Part shown: positions 42,481 through 52,672 of the stretch, piece after piece | How positions within the stretch are numbered: the stretch's first letter is position 1 | Layout of the letters: the number at the start of each line of letters is the position of its first letter | Assembly (NCBI GenBank): GCA_965261695.1 | Contig: OZ253474.1 | Coordinates: 3,472,001 to 3,536,000, forward strand | Direction: 5' to 3' | DNA from: Bin5 sp965261695 | GTDB taxonomy: Bacteria; Chloroflexota; Anaerolineae; Caldilineales; Caldilineaceae | DNA length: 64,000 bases | Made by a program: the position numbers and the translations under genes | Notes under the pieces: model-generated | What the model was told of the DNA's origin: nothing | The model's input: the letters and a program-made list of their open reading frames with translations, nothing else | Database searches by the model: none

Positions 42481-43827
42481 ATGCACACCGTCTCGCTGCG
42501 TTCTGTGGGTATGAGCCTGGACGCATGTATCAAGTGCAACATCTGCACCAGCTACTGCCCGGTTTCCGAAGTGACGGACCGCTTCCCGGGGCCGAAGTAC
42601 GCCGCGCCCCAGTCCGAGCGTTTCCGCGAAATCGGCCAACCCCGTTCGCCGGATGCGTCGGTGGACTTCTGCTCCGGCTGCAGGGTCTGCAATGAAGTCT
42701 GTCCCACCGGCGTGCGTATCGCCGAGATCAACGCCCGCGCCCGCGCCCAGATGGTGGCCGAGCGGGGTCTTTCCCTGCGCAACCGGCTCCTGGGCCGCAA
42801 TGACCTGATAGGCAAAGCGGGCAGCATCGCGCCGCGCCTGGCCAACATCCTGCTGCACAATCGTATCAGCCGACGGTTGGCCGCTGCTCTGTTCGGTGTG
42901 GCCGAGCTGGCGCCGTTGCCCCGCTGGCACCATGAGACGTTCACGCACTGGCTGGATCGCACCCGTGCCCAACGGCTGCCGCAGCGCCGTCTGCTCCCCG
43001 AAAGCCGCGCGCAAGCGGCGCTGAGTCAAGAACGCAAGGTCGTCTATTTTCACGGCTGCGCCACCCAGTATTACGAGCCGTATGTGGGCATGGCGACAGT
43101 TCTCGTGTTGGAGCATCTCGGTTACGAGGTGGTCGTGCCCCGGCAGAACTGTTGCGGCCTGCCGCTGCTTTCGAACGGGGAGTTTGGCGCGGCGGAGCGT
43201 TACCATCGCCGCAACTTGGAGCGGCTGGCCGCTTATGTTCAGGCTGGCTACCCAATTCTCGGCAGCAGCACCAGTTGTACGTTAACGCTCAAGGACGAGG
43301 CGCCGGAACTTCTCGATCTGGATTGCGACGCAGACGCGCAGGCGCTGAAACTCGCCACCTGGGACATTTTCGAATGGCTGCGCGAGCGGCTGGACCAGGG
43401 CGAGTTGCCTTCCGCTCTGCTTCCAATAGATGGCGACCAGCCCTTCATCCTGCCCTATCACGCTCCATGCCAGCTGCGGGCGCACCGCATCGGCAAACCG
43501 GCGCTGGATGTGCTGGCGCGGATACCGGGGCTTGACCTGCGCGAAAGCCATTCCCGTTGCTGCGGCATTGCGGGCACATACGGCTACAAGGCGGAAAAGT
43601 ACCGGATCGCCATGGACGTGGGGAAGGAGCTTTTCGATTTTGTCGCTGCCCAGGACGCAAAGTCTGAACCGCACGGGGCGGTTTCCTACACGGCCTGCGA
43701 TTCCGAGACCTGCCGCTGGCAATTGGAACACGGCACCGGCCTGCCGTCCCGCCATCCGATTGAACTGCTGGCCGCGGCCTACGGGCTTTACGACCTGCGG
43801 GCGCGGCGACCCCTGGGTGAAACCTGA
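42481..43827 (+). CDS. glpC: Anaerobic glycerol-3-phosphate dehydrogenase subunit C
   Basis: A 448-residue iron-sulfur protein. Two ferredoxin-like clusters are formed by CIKCNICTSYCP and CSGCRVCNEVCP. Two CCG (heterodisulfide-reductase-type) domains follow: GCATQYYEPYVG with NCCGLPLLSNG, and HAPCQLRAH with SRCCGIAGTYG. It anchors GlpAB and passes electrons to the quinone pool. A third recurring motif, TACDSETCRWQ, is near the C-terminus. It is the last of the glp genes; a PanE-like gene starts three bases later. Confidence 0.94.
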   Translation: MHTVSLRSVGMSLDACIKCNICTSYCPVSEVTDRFPGPKYAAPQSERFREIGQPRSPDASVDFCSGCRVCNEVCPTGVRIAEINARARAQMVAERGLSLRNRLLGRNDLIGKAGSIAPRLANILLHNRISRRLAAALFGVAELAPLPRWHHETFTHWLDRTRAQRLPQRRLLPESRAQAALSQERKVVYFHGCATQYYEPYVGMATVLVLEHLGYEVVVPRQNCCGLPLLSNGEFGAAERYHRRNLERLAAYVQAGYPILGSSTSCTLTLKDEAPELLDLDCDADAQALKLATWDIFEWLRERLDQGELPSALLPIDGDQPFILPYHAPCQLRAHRIGKPALDVLARIPGLDLRESHSRCCGIAGTYGYKAEKYRIAMDVGKELFDFVAAQDAKSEPHGAVSYTACDSETCRWQLEHGTGLPSRHPIELLAAAYGLYDLRARRPLGET

Positions 43828-43830
43828 GCG

Positions 43831-44979
<1,149 letters not shown>

Positions 44980-45007
44980 CGTGGTGGCCGGTTACCTGCT
45001 GCTGGCA

Positions 45008-46024
45008 TCAAACTCCCGGCCTGATCAGCACGATCAAAACGAGCGCCAGGATGGCAAACGCCGTGTACTCCAGCACAAGTTTGCGGCTGAGATGGCCTTC
45101 ATGCAGTGCATGGCGGGCCAGCCCCACGAACAGATAGAAGACCAACAACAGCAGCAGCCCGCCGCTGGCTCCGGATAGCGGCAAATAGTTCAGCGCCCAC
45201 GCCACCTCCCCCAATACAACGCCAACCAAGGCGGCATAACTGAGCACGACGTTTACTCTGGGGGTAACATCGCGCAGCAGTTCAACCGTCAGCAGCACGG
45301 CCGTTGCGGCGATGAGCGAACCGGAAAGCAGGCTGCGTGTACGCGTCTGATAGACGAGTAGAAAGAGGGCCAGGGCAGCGGCGTAGGCGAGTACGTTAAG
45401 AAGGATGCGGGCCTGTCGATAGGCGGGCGACTCCCGATCGGCCGTCGCGTAGAGGTTGAAGAGAATAATGGAGATCAGGCAACCGCTGAGCAGCGCGACG
45501 CCGGCCTGAAAAAGCGGCGTATTGGCCAGGGGCGCCAACAAAACAGCCAGGATCGAGACGGCGGCCGGCAGTCCCCAGAACAGCCACGTGCGCCCGGAGG
45601 GCGAGTGCCCCCTGTCCGCACCGTGCCCTGCAGCGGTCTCCGCAAAGAGAGGATGGATGCGGATGGCCCGTTCGGTGCCGCTCGCCGTCAACAGAGCAAT
45701 GAAGACCGCGATCACCGTGGTTTCACTGATGCGGATCGACATGGGCGAGCCGAGCGCGTTCAGGGTCAGCACAAAGGTCGGAATCCGCAAGAACAGGCTA
45801 ACCGAAACCGTCGCCGCTACGGTCCACGCCAGAACGCTCACGCGCTGCACGAAGCGCCGATTCGGGTTGTACACCGTCGCTGAAGGGCCGCGCAAGGCGT
45901 GCGCAAAGTTCCCCTGTTGCCCGCTGGCAGCGAAAGGAGTAAAATGGCCTGCATCTTCCGTCTGATTTTCGCCAGCCGCGTGGGGATGCGGTCGGTGAAC
46001 GTCAAAATCCGTTGTCGCGTCCAT
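45008..46024 (-). CDS. Polytopic membrane protein of unknown function
   Basis: A 338-residue protein with a polar N-terminal tail of about 60 residues and about eight hydrophobic segments. Examples are SVLAWTVAATVSVSLFL, LFWGLPAAVSILAVLLAPL, LLNVLAYAAALALFLLVYQ, VLSYAALVGVVLGEVAWAL and YTAFAILALVLIVLIRPGV. I recognise no transporter or enzyme motif. It is convergent with the PanE-like gene and divergent from the CHAT gene, so it is transcribed alone. Confidence 0.65.
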   Translation of the reverse strand: MDATTDFDVHRPHPHAAGENQTEDAGHFTPFAASGQQGNFAHALRGPSATVYNPNRRFVQRVSVLAWTVAATVSVSLFLRIPTFVLTLNALGSPMSIRISETTVIAVFIALLTASGTERAIRIHPLFAETAAGHGADRGHSPSGRTWLFWGLPAAVSILAVLLAPLANTPLFQAGVALLSGCLISIILFNLYATADRESPAYRQARILLNVLAYAAALALFLLVYQTRTRSLLSGSLIAATAVLLTVELLRDVTPRVNVVLSYAALVGVVLGEVAWALNYLPLSGASGGLLLLLVFYLFVGLARHALHEGHLSRKLVLEYTAFAILALVLIVLIRPGV

Positions 46025-46113
46025 AAATCCATTATACAGTCGTTGGTGGATAGTGGCTAGTTGGGTTACTTTTTACTATTCACTGTCCGCAATTCACTGT
46101 CTGCAATTAACTG

Positions 46114-47514
46114 ATGCTCTGCCAGTACACGAATTTCGACATCACCATCAGCGGCGACAAGCCGCCCCACGCGGTTCTGGCGACCTATCGGGGCCTGAGC
46201 GGCGCATCCACCTTCAATCAGGATGCCCTCCATCCTGTCTGGCAGGAATATCTGGCGCGGTTGGGCGATCCCTACCAGATACAAGGAGAGCAGCTTCTGG
46301 CCGAAATCGGCAGCCGGCTCTTTTCAGAATTGATTCGCGAGCAAGTGCGCGACCTCTGGAGCCAGGCGCGCAGCGACCTGGATGACGGCGGGCGACTGCG
46401 CTTGCGGCTCATTTTGCATCCTCCCGCCGTCGCCGCGCTGCCCTGGGAGACGCTGCACGACCCGCGTCGCAATCAGTCCTTTGGCGCCGATGCGATGATT
46501 TCCCTCGTGCGCACGCAGAATCAGGTGAGCTATGTCGCCCGCCCCAGGGCGCTCGAGGCGACACTGCCGCTGACAGTGCTGCTGTCGTCGGTCGAGACGG
46601 GGGACGGGCTCGCCGTGCATAGGGAGAGTGAGCAGATCCGCGCCGCGATTGCGGAGCTGTCCTCCGGGTGCATGCATCTGGATCAAATGGATGGGCGGGT
46701 CACGATTCAACAGCTCCGGGAGCGGCTGCTGAGGAGCAGACCGGACATTTTGCACATTATCGGCCACGGCAATGAGGACGGCCTGCTGCTGTGGGCGGAC
46801 GACGCCCCCGCTCTGGTCTCTGCCGCGACGCTGCGCGCCGTATTGCAGCAGGCGGAATCGGTCAAGCTGGTCTTTCTGAACGTCTGTCTCGCCGGCAAGG
46901 TCGATAGTACGCGACCCTTTGCCGGCATCGCCCATCAGCTGCTTCAGAGCGGCCTGCCGGCGGTGATTGCCATGCGCTATGAAATCCTGGACCGGTCGGC
47001 GGTGACCTTTGCCGAATCGGTCTACGCGGCGCTAGTGACCGGCCCCTGTCGCGGCTACATCGACGCGGCGGTGAGCATGGCCCGCAACAATCTGTACATC
47101 AACGACCCGAATCGCGTGGATTATGCCACGCCGATACTCTGGCTGAATGCGGAGAACGGTCGCATTTTGCGCTTCGAGGACCACGAGCAGACGAGAGGCT
47201 CACCTTCCCACAGCGCAGTCGCGCCGCGCCCGCAGATGTGGCGTTCCACGCTTCGGCTCGAGTTCAGGTTGGCCGAAAAAGAGGCGTGGTTCCGCTCCTT
47301 GCCGGAAACGATCTCTGATCCCCATCTGCCCTTTGAATACCAACGGCGTCGCCGGATTGTCGGACTGTTGCTGAGCATATTGCGGCAGGCAGTCGAGGAG
47401 CGGGAACAGGGCAAACTCCTCGACATCCGCGCCGTGCAGAGGCGGCTGGAAACGTTCGAAGAGGAGAGGCGCAACATCCAGATCATCCTTGACCATTGCC
47501 TGCGTCGTTCCTAG
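46114..47514 (+). CDS. CHAT-domain (caspase-like) protein
   Basis: A 466-residue protein with a CHAT peptidase core. RLRLILHPPAVAALPWETLH is the conserved N-terminal block. The catalytic His lies in DILHIIGHGNEDG (about residue 217) and the catalytic Cys in LVFLNVCLAG (about residue 257). SAVTFAESVYAALVTG and IDAAVSMARNNLY follow. Both catalytic residues are intact, so it should be an active cysteine protease. The last 120 residues are charged and helical. CHAT proteases act in defence, gasdermin activation and regulatory cleavage, but none of those partners is adjacent. The next gene, a surface-polymer protein, overlaps or abuts its end. Confidence 0.88.
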   Translation: MLCQYTNFDITISGDKPPHAVLATYRGLSGASTFNQDALHPVWQEYLARLGDPYQIQGEQLLAEIGSRLFSELIREQVRDLWSQARSDLDDGGRLRLRLILHPPAVAALPWETLHDPRRNQSFGADAMISLVRTQNQVSYVARPRALEATLPLTVLLSSVETGDGLAVHRESEQIRAAIAELSSGCMHLDQMDGRVTIQQLRERLLRSRPDILHIIGHGNEDGLLLWADDAPALVSAATLRAVLQQAESVKLVFLNVCLAGKVDSTRPFAGIAHQLLQSGLPAVIAMRYEILDRSAVTFAESVYAALVTGPCRGYIDAAVSMARNNLYINDPNRVDYATPILWLNAENGRILRFEDHEQTRGSPSHSAVAPRPQMWRSTLRLEFRLAEKEAWFRSLPETISDPHLPFEYQRRRRIVGLLLSILRQAVEEREQGKLLDIRAVQRRLETFEEERRNIQIILDHCLRRS

Positions 47515-47525
47515 ATCTTGACGCC

Positions 47526-50222
47526 GTGGCGCAGACCAGTATACGACTGATCCGCCTCGTCTGCCTCTACGCGATTCTTTTCTACCTGGGCACGGAGCTC
47601 GCGTTGGCGCTGCAGGAGATCAGGGAAGCGGATCCCGGCAGCAGCGCCAACGAGCAGGCGGAGCGTCTGCGCTCCCATCCCGCGGGCCAGATTCCGTTCC
47701 TCGGCGTCACCATCGCGCTCGAACAATACGACGACCCGCTCCAACGGCAGGAAGCGTTGCGTCGCTTGTCAGACGCCGGTTTCGGCTGGGCGCGCTTGCG
47801 GGTTGACTGGAATCGTATCGAGCCCCAGCCGGGCGCGTACCAGTGGGCGTGGACCGACGCCGTTCTGGCCGACATCTCCGCCGCCGGGTTGGAGCCGGTC
47901 GTGGTGTTGGACGGCAGCCCCCCTTGGGCCAGAGACAGCAAGGATCACCCAACTCCTGTCACAATTGATCAGAAGCGGGCGTCTGCAAACGACACTGACC
48001 ACTCACCACTGACCATTGACCACAGCAGCCTGGCTCCCCCCGCCGCACCGGAGACCTACGCCCGCTTCGCCGCCGCCTTTGCCGACCGCTACCAGGACAC
48101 CGTCCGCTTCTATCAGATATGGGACGAGCCGAACATTGCGCCGCACTGGGGCAACCGCCTGATCGATCCGGCCGCCTATGCGCGCCTGCTGCGGGCGGCG
48201 GCTATCGCGGTGCGGGCCGCCGATCCGGACGCGGCGATTCTGGTCGCGGCGCTGGCGCCCACCCAGGATCGGGGCCACACCGCGATCGACGAGGGGTATT
48301 TTCTGCAACGGCTCTACGCGGCCGGCGCCGCGCCCTATTTCGATGCCGTGTTGGTGCAGCCGTTCGGCTTTGGCGCCGCGCCGGACGATGCGCGCAGCCG
48401 CGTGGACGTCCTCAACTTCCGGCGCGCGGCCTGGGTGCGGCGCGTGATGGTGGCGGCCGGCGATAAACAGACGCCGGTCTGGGCGGTGCGATTCGGCTGG
48501 AATCGCCAGGTGCAGGTGCCGTGGAAGACGGTCTCAGTGGACAATCAGTTGCGCTTTACCCAGGAAGCGCTCCGGCATGCACGGGCAAGCTGGCCCTGGC
48601 TGACCGCAATCGGCTGGCCGGTGGACCGGCCGGACGCGCCCCCCTCCGATCCCATGTGGGGCTTCTCTCTCATCACCGCGGATGGTCAGGAGCATCCCCT
48701 GCTGTCCGCCCTTTCATCCGCCACCCAAGCGGCTAGCGACACGCCGGAACAGGCAATACGCAATTCGGGGCGCTCTCTGCTCCGCGCACGACTCGCGCTA
48801 CTGCTGTTGGCAGGCGGCATTCTTCTGTGGCAGGGCGTCCTGATGTCCCGCAGCCTGCCCCTGGCGCGCTGGCAGGCCGCCTACCGGCGCTGGCCGCAAG
48901 GCCGCAAACTCGCCGTCTGGACGCTCCTGCTCATCATCTACTATTTGGCTGCCTGGCCGCCCCTGATCGTTCTTTGCTGGATCGTGGCTGCCTTTCTCAC
49001 TGCTTCGGAGCCGATCACAGGGCTGATGATCGCGGCCGCCGCGTTGCCCTTCCACTTCCAGCACAAGGAACTGCGACTCGTGGGCGCCGTCTGGACTGTG
49101 CCGCCGGCTCAAGCCGCGTTGTTGGCTATGCTGCCTGCCCTCGCGCAGCGCGCCATCCGCCCACATTTGTGGCAGATTAGACGCTTGCACAACGCAATAC
49201 GCAGTACGCATTGCGCAAACCAGTTGACCTTCGCCTGGGTCGGCGTCAGCCTGCTGACCGCTCTGAACGTGTGGCACTGGCCGGGCTATTTTGGTGGATT
49301 CTGGGAACTGGTGGCCGTACCAGTCCTGCTGTACGCGGGCGTGCGGCTGTTCGCCGCCCAAGAGCGCCAGCAGCGGGCCGTGCTGACGGCGCTCTTCGCT
49401 GGCGGCGTGCTCGCGGCGGGCGCCGGGCTTGTCGACTGGCTAATCGGCGGCGGCGTCTCTGTGGACGGCGTGCGCCGCCTGATGGGGATCTCCTTTTCGC
49501 CCAATCAGACCGCGCTCTATCTGCTGCGCACGCTCTTCGTCGGCGCAGGTCTTTTGGCAATACGCGAATATCGGCCGCGCGCCATTGCAGTTGGCTGCCT
49601 GCTGGTGGCGGCGGCTCTCGCGCTGACAACCAGTCGCGGCGCCATTTTCCTTGGCCTGCCGGCCGGCGCCTTGGTCATGGCCGCGGCGGGACGGTGGCGC
49701 CGTCTAAGCCATGAGCGCTTCCGCAACTGGCTCCCGCTGATTGGCCTGCTGACGCTGGCGGGCAGTCTGGCGTTAATCCTGTTCTTTGGTGAGCGGCTGC
49801 TGAACATCGAAACCTTGGGCGCGCGCCTCGCGATCTGGAGGGACGCCTGGAGTCTGTGGAGGCAATTCCTTCTGCTGGGCGTGGGGCCGGGCGGCTTCTT
49901 CTGGAACTATCCCGCCTTCCTGCAACCCTCCTCAGCCGCGGATCCGAATCTGCTGCACCCCCACTCTGTTTGGCTGGAGTACACAACCGGCTGGGGCGTC
50001 TTCGGGCTGGTATGGTTGGGCGCGCTGCTCTGCTGGCTGGCTTCTATCCTGGTGCGCACGCGGCGCGGGCCGCCTGCATGGCTTCCAATCGGGCTGCTGG
50101 CGGCGCTGTGCGCCGGGCTGGCGCACGCGCAGGTGGACGCCTTCGCCGCGTTGCCGGAGTTGGCCGCGTGGAACTTCGCGGCATTGGCACTGCTGGAGAT
50201 GCCAAAAGAAAAAAGCGAGTGA
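47526..50222 (+). CDS. Glycosidase-like domain fused to O-antigen ligase-like membrane domain
   Basis: A protein of about 898 residues. After one N-terminal membrane segment comes a (beta/alpha)8-like domain of about 370 residues resembling GH39/GH5-clan glycosidases: WARLRVDWNRIEPQPGAY is strand 2-3, and FYQIWDEPNIAPHWG holds the Asp-Glu-Pro-Asn acid/base motif. The second half has about ten membrane segments and ends with the Wzy_C/O-antigen ligase signature (LLGVGPGGFFWNYPAFL, then HPHSVWLEYTTGWGVFGL). It probably ligates or polymerises a surface polysaccharide and may also bind or trim it. In-frame simple-repeat insertions occur at 47940-48034 and 49193-49222. The GTG at 47526 was chosen; a TTG at 47496 would overlap the CHAT gene. 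Confidence 0.8.
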   Translation: MAQTSIRLIRLVCLYAILFYLGTELALALQEIREADPGSSANEQAERLRSHPAGQIPFLGVTIALEQYDDPLQRQEALRRLSDAGFGWARLRVDWNRIEPQPGAYQWAWTDAVLADISAAGLEPVVVLDGSPPWARDSKDHPTPVTIDQKRASANDTDHSPLTIDHSSLAPPAAPETYARFAAAFADRYQDTVRFYQIWDEPNIAPHWGNRLIDPAAYARLLRAAAIAVRAADPDAAILVAALAPTQDRGHTAIDEGYFLQRLYAAGAAPYFDAVLVQPFGFGAAPDDARSRVDVLNFRRAAWVRRVMVAAGDKQTPVWAVRFGWNRQVQVPWKTVSVDNQLRFTQEALRHARASWPWLTAIGWPVDRPDAPPSDPMWGFSLITADGQEHPLLSALSSATQAASDTPEQAIRNSGRSLLRARLALLLLAGGILLWQGVLMSRSLPLARWQAAYRRWPQGRKLAVWTLLLIIYYLAAWPPLIVLCWIVAAFLTASEPITGLMIAAAALPFHFQHKELRLVGAVWTVPPAQAALLAMLPALAQRAIRPHLWQIRRLHNAIRSTHCANQLTFAWVGVSLLTALNVWHWPGYFGGFWELVAVPVLLYAGVRLFAAQERQQRAVLTALFAGGVLAAGAGLVDWLIGGGVSVDGVRRLMGISFSPNQTALYLLRTLFVGAGLLAIREYRPRAIAVGCLLVAAALALTTSRGAIFLGLPAGALVMAAAGRWRRLSHERFRNWLPLIGLLTLAGSLALILFFGERLLNIETLGARLAIWRDAWSLWRQFLLLGVGPGGFFWNYPAFLQPSSAADPNLLHPHSVWLEYTTGWGVFGLVWLGALLCWLASILVRTRRGPPAWLPIGLLAALCAGLAHAQVDAFAALPELAAWNFAALALLEMPKEKSE

Positions 50223-50309
50223 CAGATTTTGGGATACACGCCTGTGATGCTTCAATCGAAACACCTTGCAATAGGAATTGGACTGGCATATACTATCCCA
50301 AGAACCTGT

Positions 50310-50540
50310 ACACCATTGCTAGGATTACGAGTCCTGCTTTCGCTTCCGCTGCACATTTATAACCTGCTCCTTTCACGCCGCCAGTCTCCCGAACGTGAAA
50401 CCACAAAAAATCTTTTTCACTGTTCGTAAAATCCCTTGTTTTAGCGCGACACTTCGCGACGAATCACGACCAAACGCGCTCCGCCTCTCCATCGTCCCCC
50501 TTCACACCCCGCCCTCATTCTGGCCTGCATCCCTGTGATG
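50310..50540 (+). repeat. Diverged second copy of the 25.5-kb element, without array
   Basis: ACCATTGC...ACGAG.CCTGCTTTC, then ACCTGCTCCTTTCACGCCGC and CGAACGT, matches 25538-25625 in order. CCCCCTTCACACC, ATTCTGG and CTGCATCCCT match 26342-26380. The 585-bp tandem array of the first copy is missing; only a short TTCGTAAAAT...CGCGACACTTCGCGAC stretch occupies its place. There are no genes in 50223-50648 apart from this element and a promoter. Confidence 0.65.
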
Positions 50541-50548
50541 TCAACGGT

Positions 50549-50577
50549 TTGATCTAGACAACAAAGTATTGTATAAA
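50549..50577 (+). promoter_or_regulatory. Candidate promoter for the PhyH gene
   Basis: TTGATC at 50549-50554, a 17-base spacer and TATAAA at 50572-50577, 72 bases before the coding start. It lies directly after the repeat copy ending near 50540. Confidence 0.5.
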
Positions 50578-50648
50578 TGAATCTATGTGGAGAACGGAAC
50601 GCGGCGCATATTCAGGGCGAGCTTCGAAAGATCAAAGGAGAAGTCATA

Positions 50649-51491
50649 ATGGGATCGACGCGACTCACGCAGCAGCAGATGGCATTTTTCAATACGTTCG
50701 GCTACCTCTATTTTCCAGGGCTATTGGCGGACTGTGTCGACAGGATCATTGAAGAGTTTGAGAAGATTTGGACCGTGCACGGAGGCGGTCACCACTGGCA
50801 GAGTCATGACGGCGTGCAGCGTTCCTGCATCTTTCCCTTCCCCGATCGGAGCGAGTATCTCAGCTCTCAGCTGGACGACCCGCGCATTCACGACATCGCA
50901 GCCAGCATCTGCGGCGACGACTTCAACTACACCAGCGGCGATGGCAACTTCTATGCCGGTGACACGCGCTGGCACTCCGACGGCTACAAGGCCAACCGCA
51001 TCCTCAGCATCAAAATCGCCTTCTACCTCGACCCGCTTACGCGGGATAGCGGGGCGTTGCGCGTGATTCCCGGCAGCCACCGCTTCGGCGACGCCTATGC
51101 CAATGCCGTGGAGACCGAGATCAAGGAAAGTGGAAAGATCTGGGGACTGGAGGGGAGCGAGGCGCCGGCGTTGATCCTGGAGACCAAACCCGGCGACATC
51201 GTTGTCTTCAACCACAGCCTTAAACATGCCGCGTTCGGCGGGTCGGAGCGGCGGCGCATGTACACGATGAATTTCTCGCGCCGCTATCCTGAGGATCGAC
51301 TCAAGGAGTTGCAAACCGTTCTCGGCAGCGAGGCGCGCTTCTGGATCGACCGTATTCACGGGGAGGCCATGGTCGCGACGGCCGGGCCGGAGCGGATGGT
51401 GCATCTCGAGCAGGTCCGGGCCAACGATACCCACCTGGCGGACTTGACGCGTGAACTGAAGAAGACGATGGCCGAACCGGCGCGCGGTTGA
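50649..51491 (+). CDS. PhyH-family Fe(II)/2-oxoglutarate dioxygenase
   Basis: A 280-residue oxygenase. The metal site is formed by His and Asp in TRWHSDGYKANR and a distal His in VVFNHSLKHAAFGGSERRR, whose Arg cluster binds 2-oxoglutarate. GALRVIPGSHRFGD is the family signature strand. PhyH enzymes hydroxylate small molecules such as lipids, phosphonates, ectoine or halogenated alkaloids; the substrate is not evident. ATG 50649 has AAAGGAG eight bases upstream. It is paralogous to the gene at 52673-53485; both end in AEPARG. Confidence 0.9.
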   Translation: MGSTRLTQQQMAFFNTFGYLYFPGLLADCVDRIIEEFEKIWTVHGGGHHWQSHDGVQRSCIFPFPDRSEYLSSQLDDPRIHDIAASICGDDFNYTSGDGNFYAGDTRWHSDGYKANRILSIKIAFYLDPLTRDSGALRVIPGSHRFGDAYANAVETEIKESGKIWGLEGSEAPALILETKPGDIVVFNHSLKHAAFGGSERRRMYTMNFSRRYPEDRLKELQTVLGSEARFWIDRIHGEAMVATAGPERMVHLEQVRANDTHLADLTRELKKTMAEPARG

Positions 51492-51594
51492 CAGCGGACG
51501 CCGCGCCCTTTCGCAACACCTCTGTGGCTAGTGGCCAATATCTGCTCTGGCCGTTAGCCACCGCATACGCACGACGCGCTACGCTATGTAGTGC

Positions 51595-52671
51595 CTATTT
51601 GTCTACCTGAACCTTCTCGCCCGTCTCCGCGCTCAAGTAGATCGCATCCAGCAGCTTCATAAATGTCAGCGCGTCTTCAGGCGAGACGTCTGGCGGGTGT
51701 TCGCCGCGGATCGCGCCGGCAAAATCGCGTATTTCGGCGGCGAAGTCGCCGTCGCCGTGTTCCACGTACTCATCGGTGAAACTGTCGCCTTCGGTATAGA
51801 TGGCGTCCAGCAGCCGTCGCGTACCGGAACGCTTTCCCCCCGCAGCCAGCGAGGTCGACTCCACTTCGAGGGTTCCCGCCGTGCCCAGAATGCGCAGGCG
51901 TAGATCCCACGCCCGGTCCGCCCAGGTGGGGATGACCGCCGACGTGTCCATCTGGATCGTCATACCACCGGCGCAGCCCACCAGAAAGCTCATGTAGTCC
52001 TCGGAGTGGCGCGCTACGTCCAGGGTTGTTGGAAATGCGCTGTGGCTGACCGCAAACACCCATTGCGGCTGCGGACAGCCCATCAGAAACCAGGCCTGGT
52101 CGAGGAAGTGGGAGCCATGTTGCCCCAGCGCGCCGCCCTTCAGGCCCCACCGATACAGCCAGCCTCGGCCCGGCGGCGGCTCAATATCGACGCCCCGCTC
52201 GCGGAAGTGATAATGGACGCGCGCATGGTAGGTGCGCCCGATCCTGCCGTCAGCGATGAGGTGGCGGCTGCGCTTGTTCTCCGCCTCGTGCCGCATGAAG
52301 TAGGAGTAGACGAGCGTCTTCCCGCAGTCTGCGGCGACCGCGTTGATCTCGCGGACGTCGGCGGCGCTGCGACCGTGCGGCTTCTGCACCAGTACATGCT
52401 TGCCGGCCTTCAGCGCGTCAATCACCATCGGCTTGCGCACATCGGGCGCGGTGGCGATCCCGACCGCCTCGACCTCGTCATCGGCCAGCAGTTCGCGATA
52501 GTCGCCGTAGACCCTGGGAACGTCGTTCTCCTGCGCGACCTGACGCGCCAACTCCTGATTCAGATCCGCGACCGCCCAGGCGACAGTGTCTTCGCCCGCT
52601 TGTGCGCCCGCGACCCACGTCCGACCGACCCGGCAACCGACCACGCCGATTCTGATCGTGTCCGGCATCAT
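51595..52671 (-). CDS. Gfo/Idh/MocA-family oxidoreductase
   Basis: A 358-residue family member. The cofactor motif is IGVVGCRVGRTWVAGA, with an Arg-Val in place of the second loop glycines. The catalytic block reads VLVQKPHGRSAADV, so the usual Glu of EKP is Gln while the catalytic Lys is kept. LKGGALGQHGSHFLDQAWF is the substrate-domain motif. It starts one base after the stop of the PhyH gene on the same strand, so the two are cotranscribed and may act on the same compound. It is convergent with the PhyH gene at 50649. Confidence 0.85.
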   Translation of the reverse strand: MMPDTIRIGVVGCRVGRTWVAGAQAGEDTVAWAVADLNQELARQVAQENDVPRVYGDYRELLADDEVEAVGIATAPDVRKPMVIDALKAGKHVLVQKPHGRSAADVREINAVAADCGKTLVYSYFMRHEAENKRSRHLIADGRIGRTYHARVHYHFRERGVDIEPPPGRGWLYRWGLKGGALGQHGSHFLDQAWFLMGCPQPQWVFAVSHSAFPTTLDVARHSEDYMSFLVGCAGGMTIQMDTSAVIPTWADRAWDLRLRILGTAGTLEVESTSLAAGGKRSGTRRLLDAIYTEGDSFTDEYVEHGDGDFAAEIRDFAGAIRGEHPPDVSPEDALTFMKLLDAIYLSAETGEKVQVDK

Positions 52672-52672
52672 G

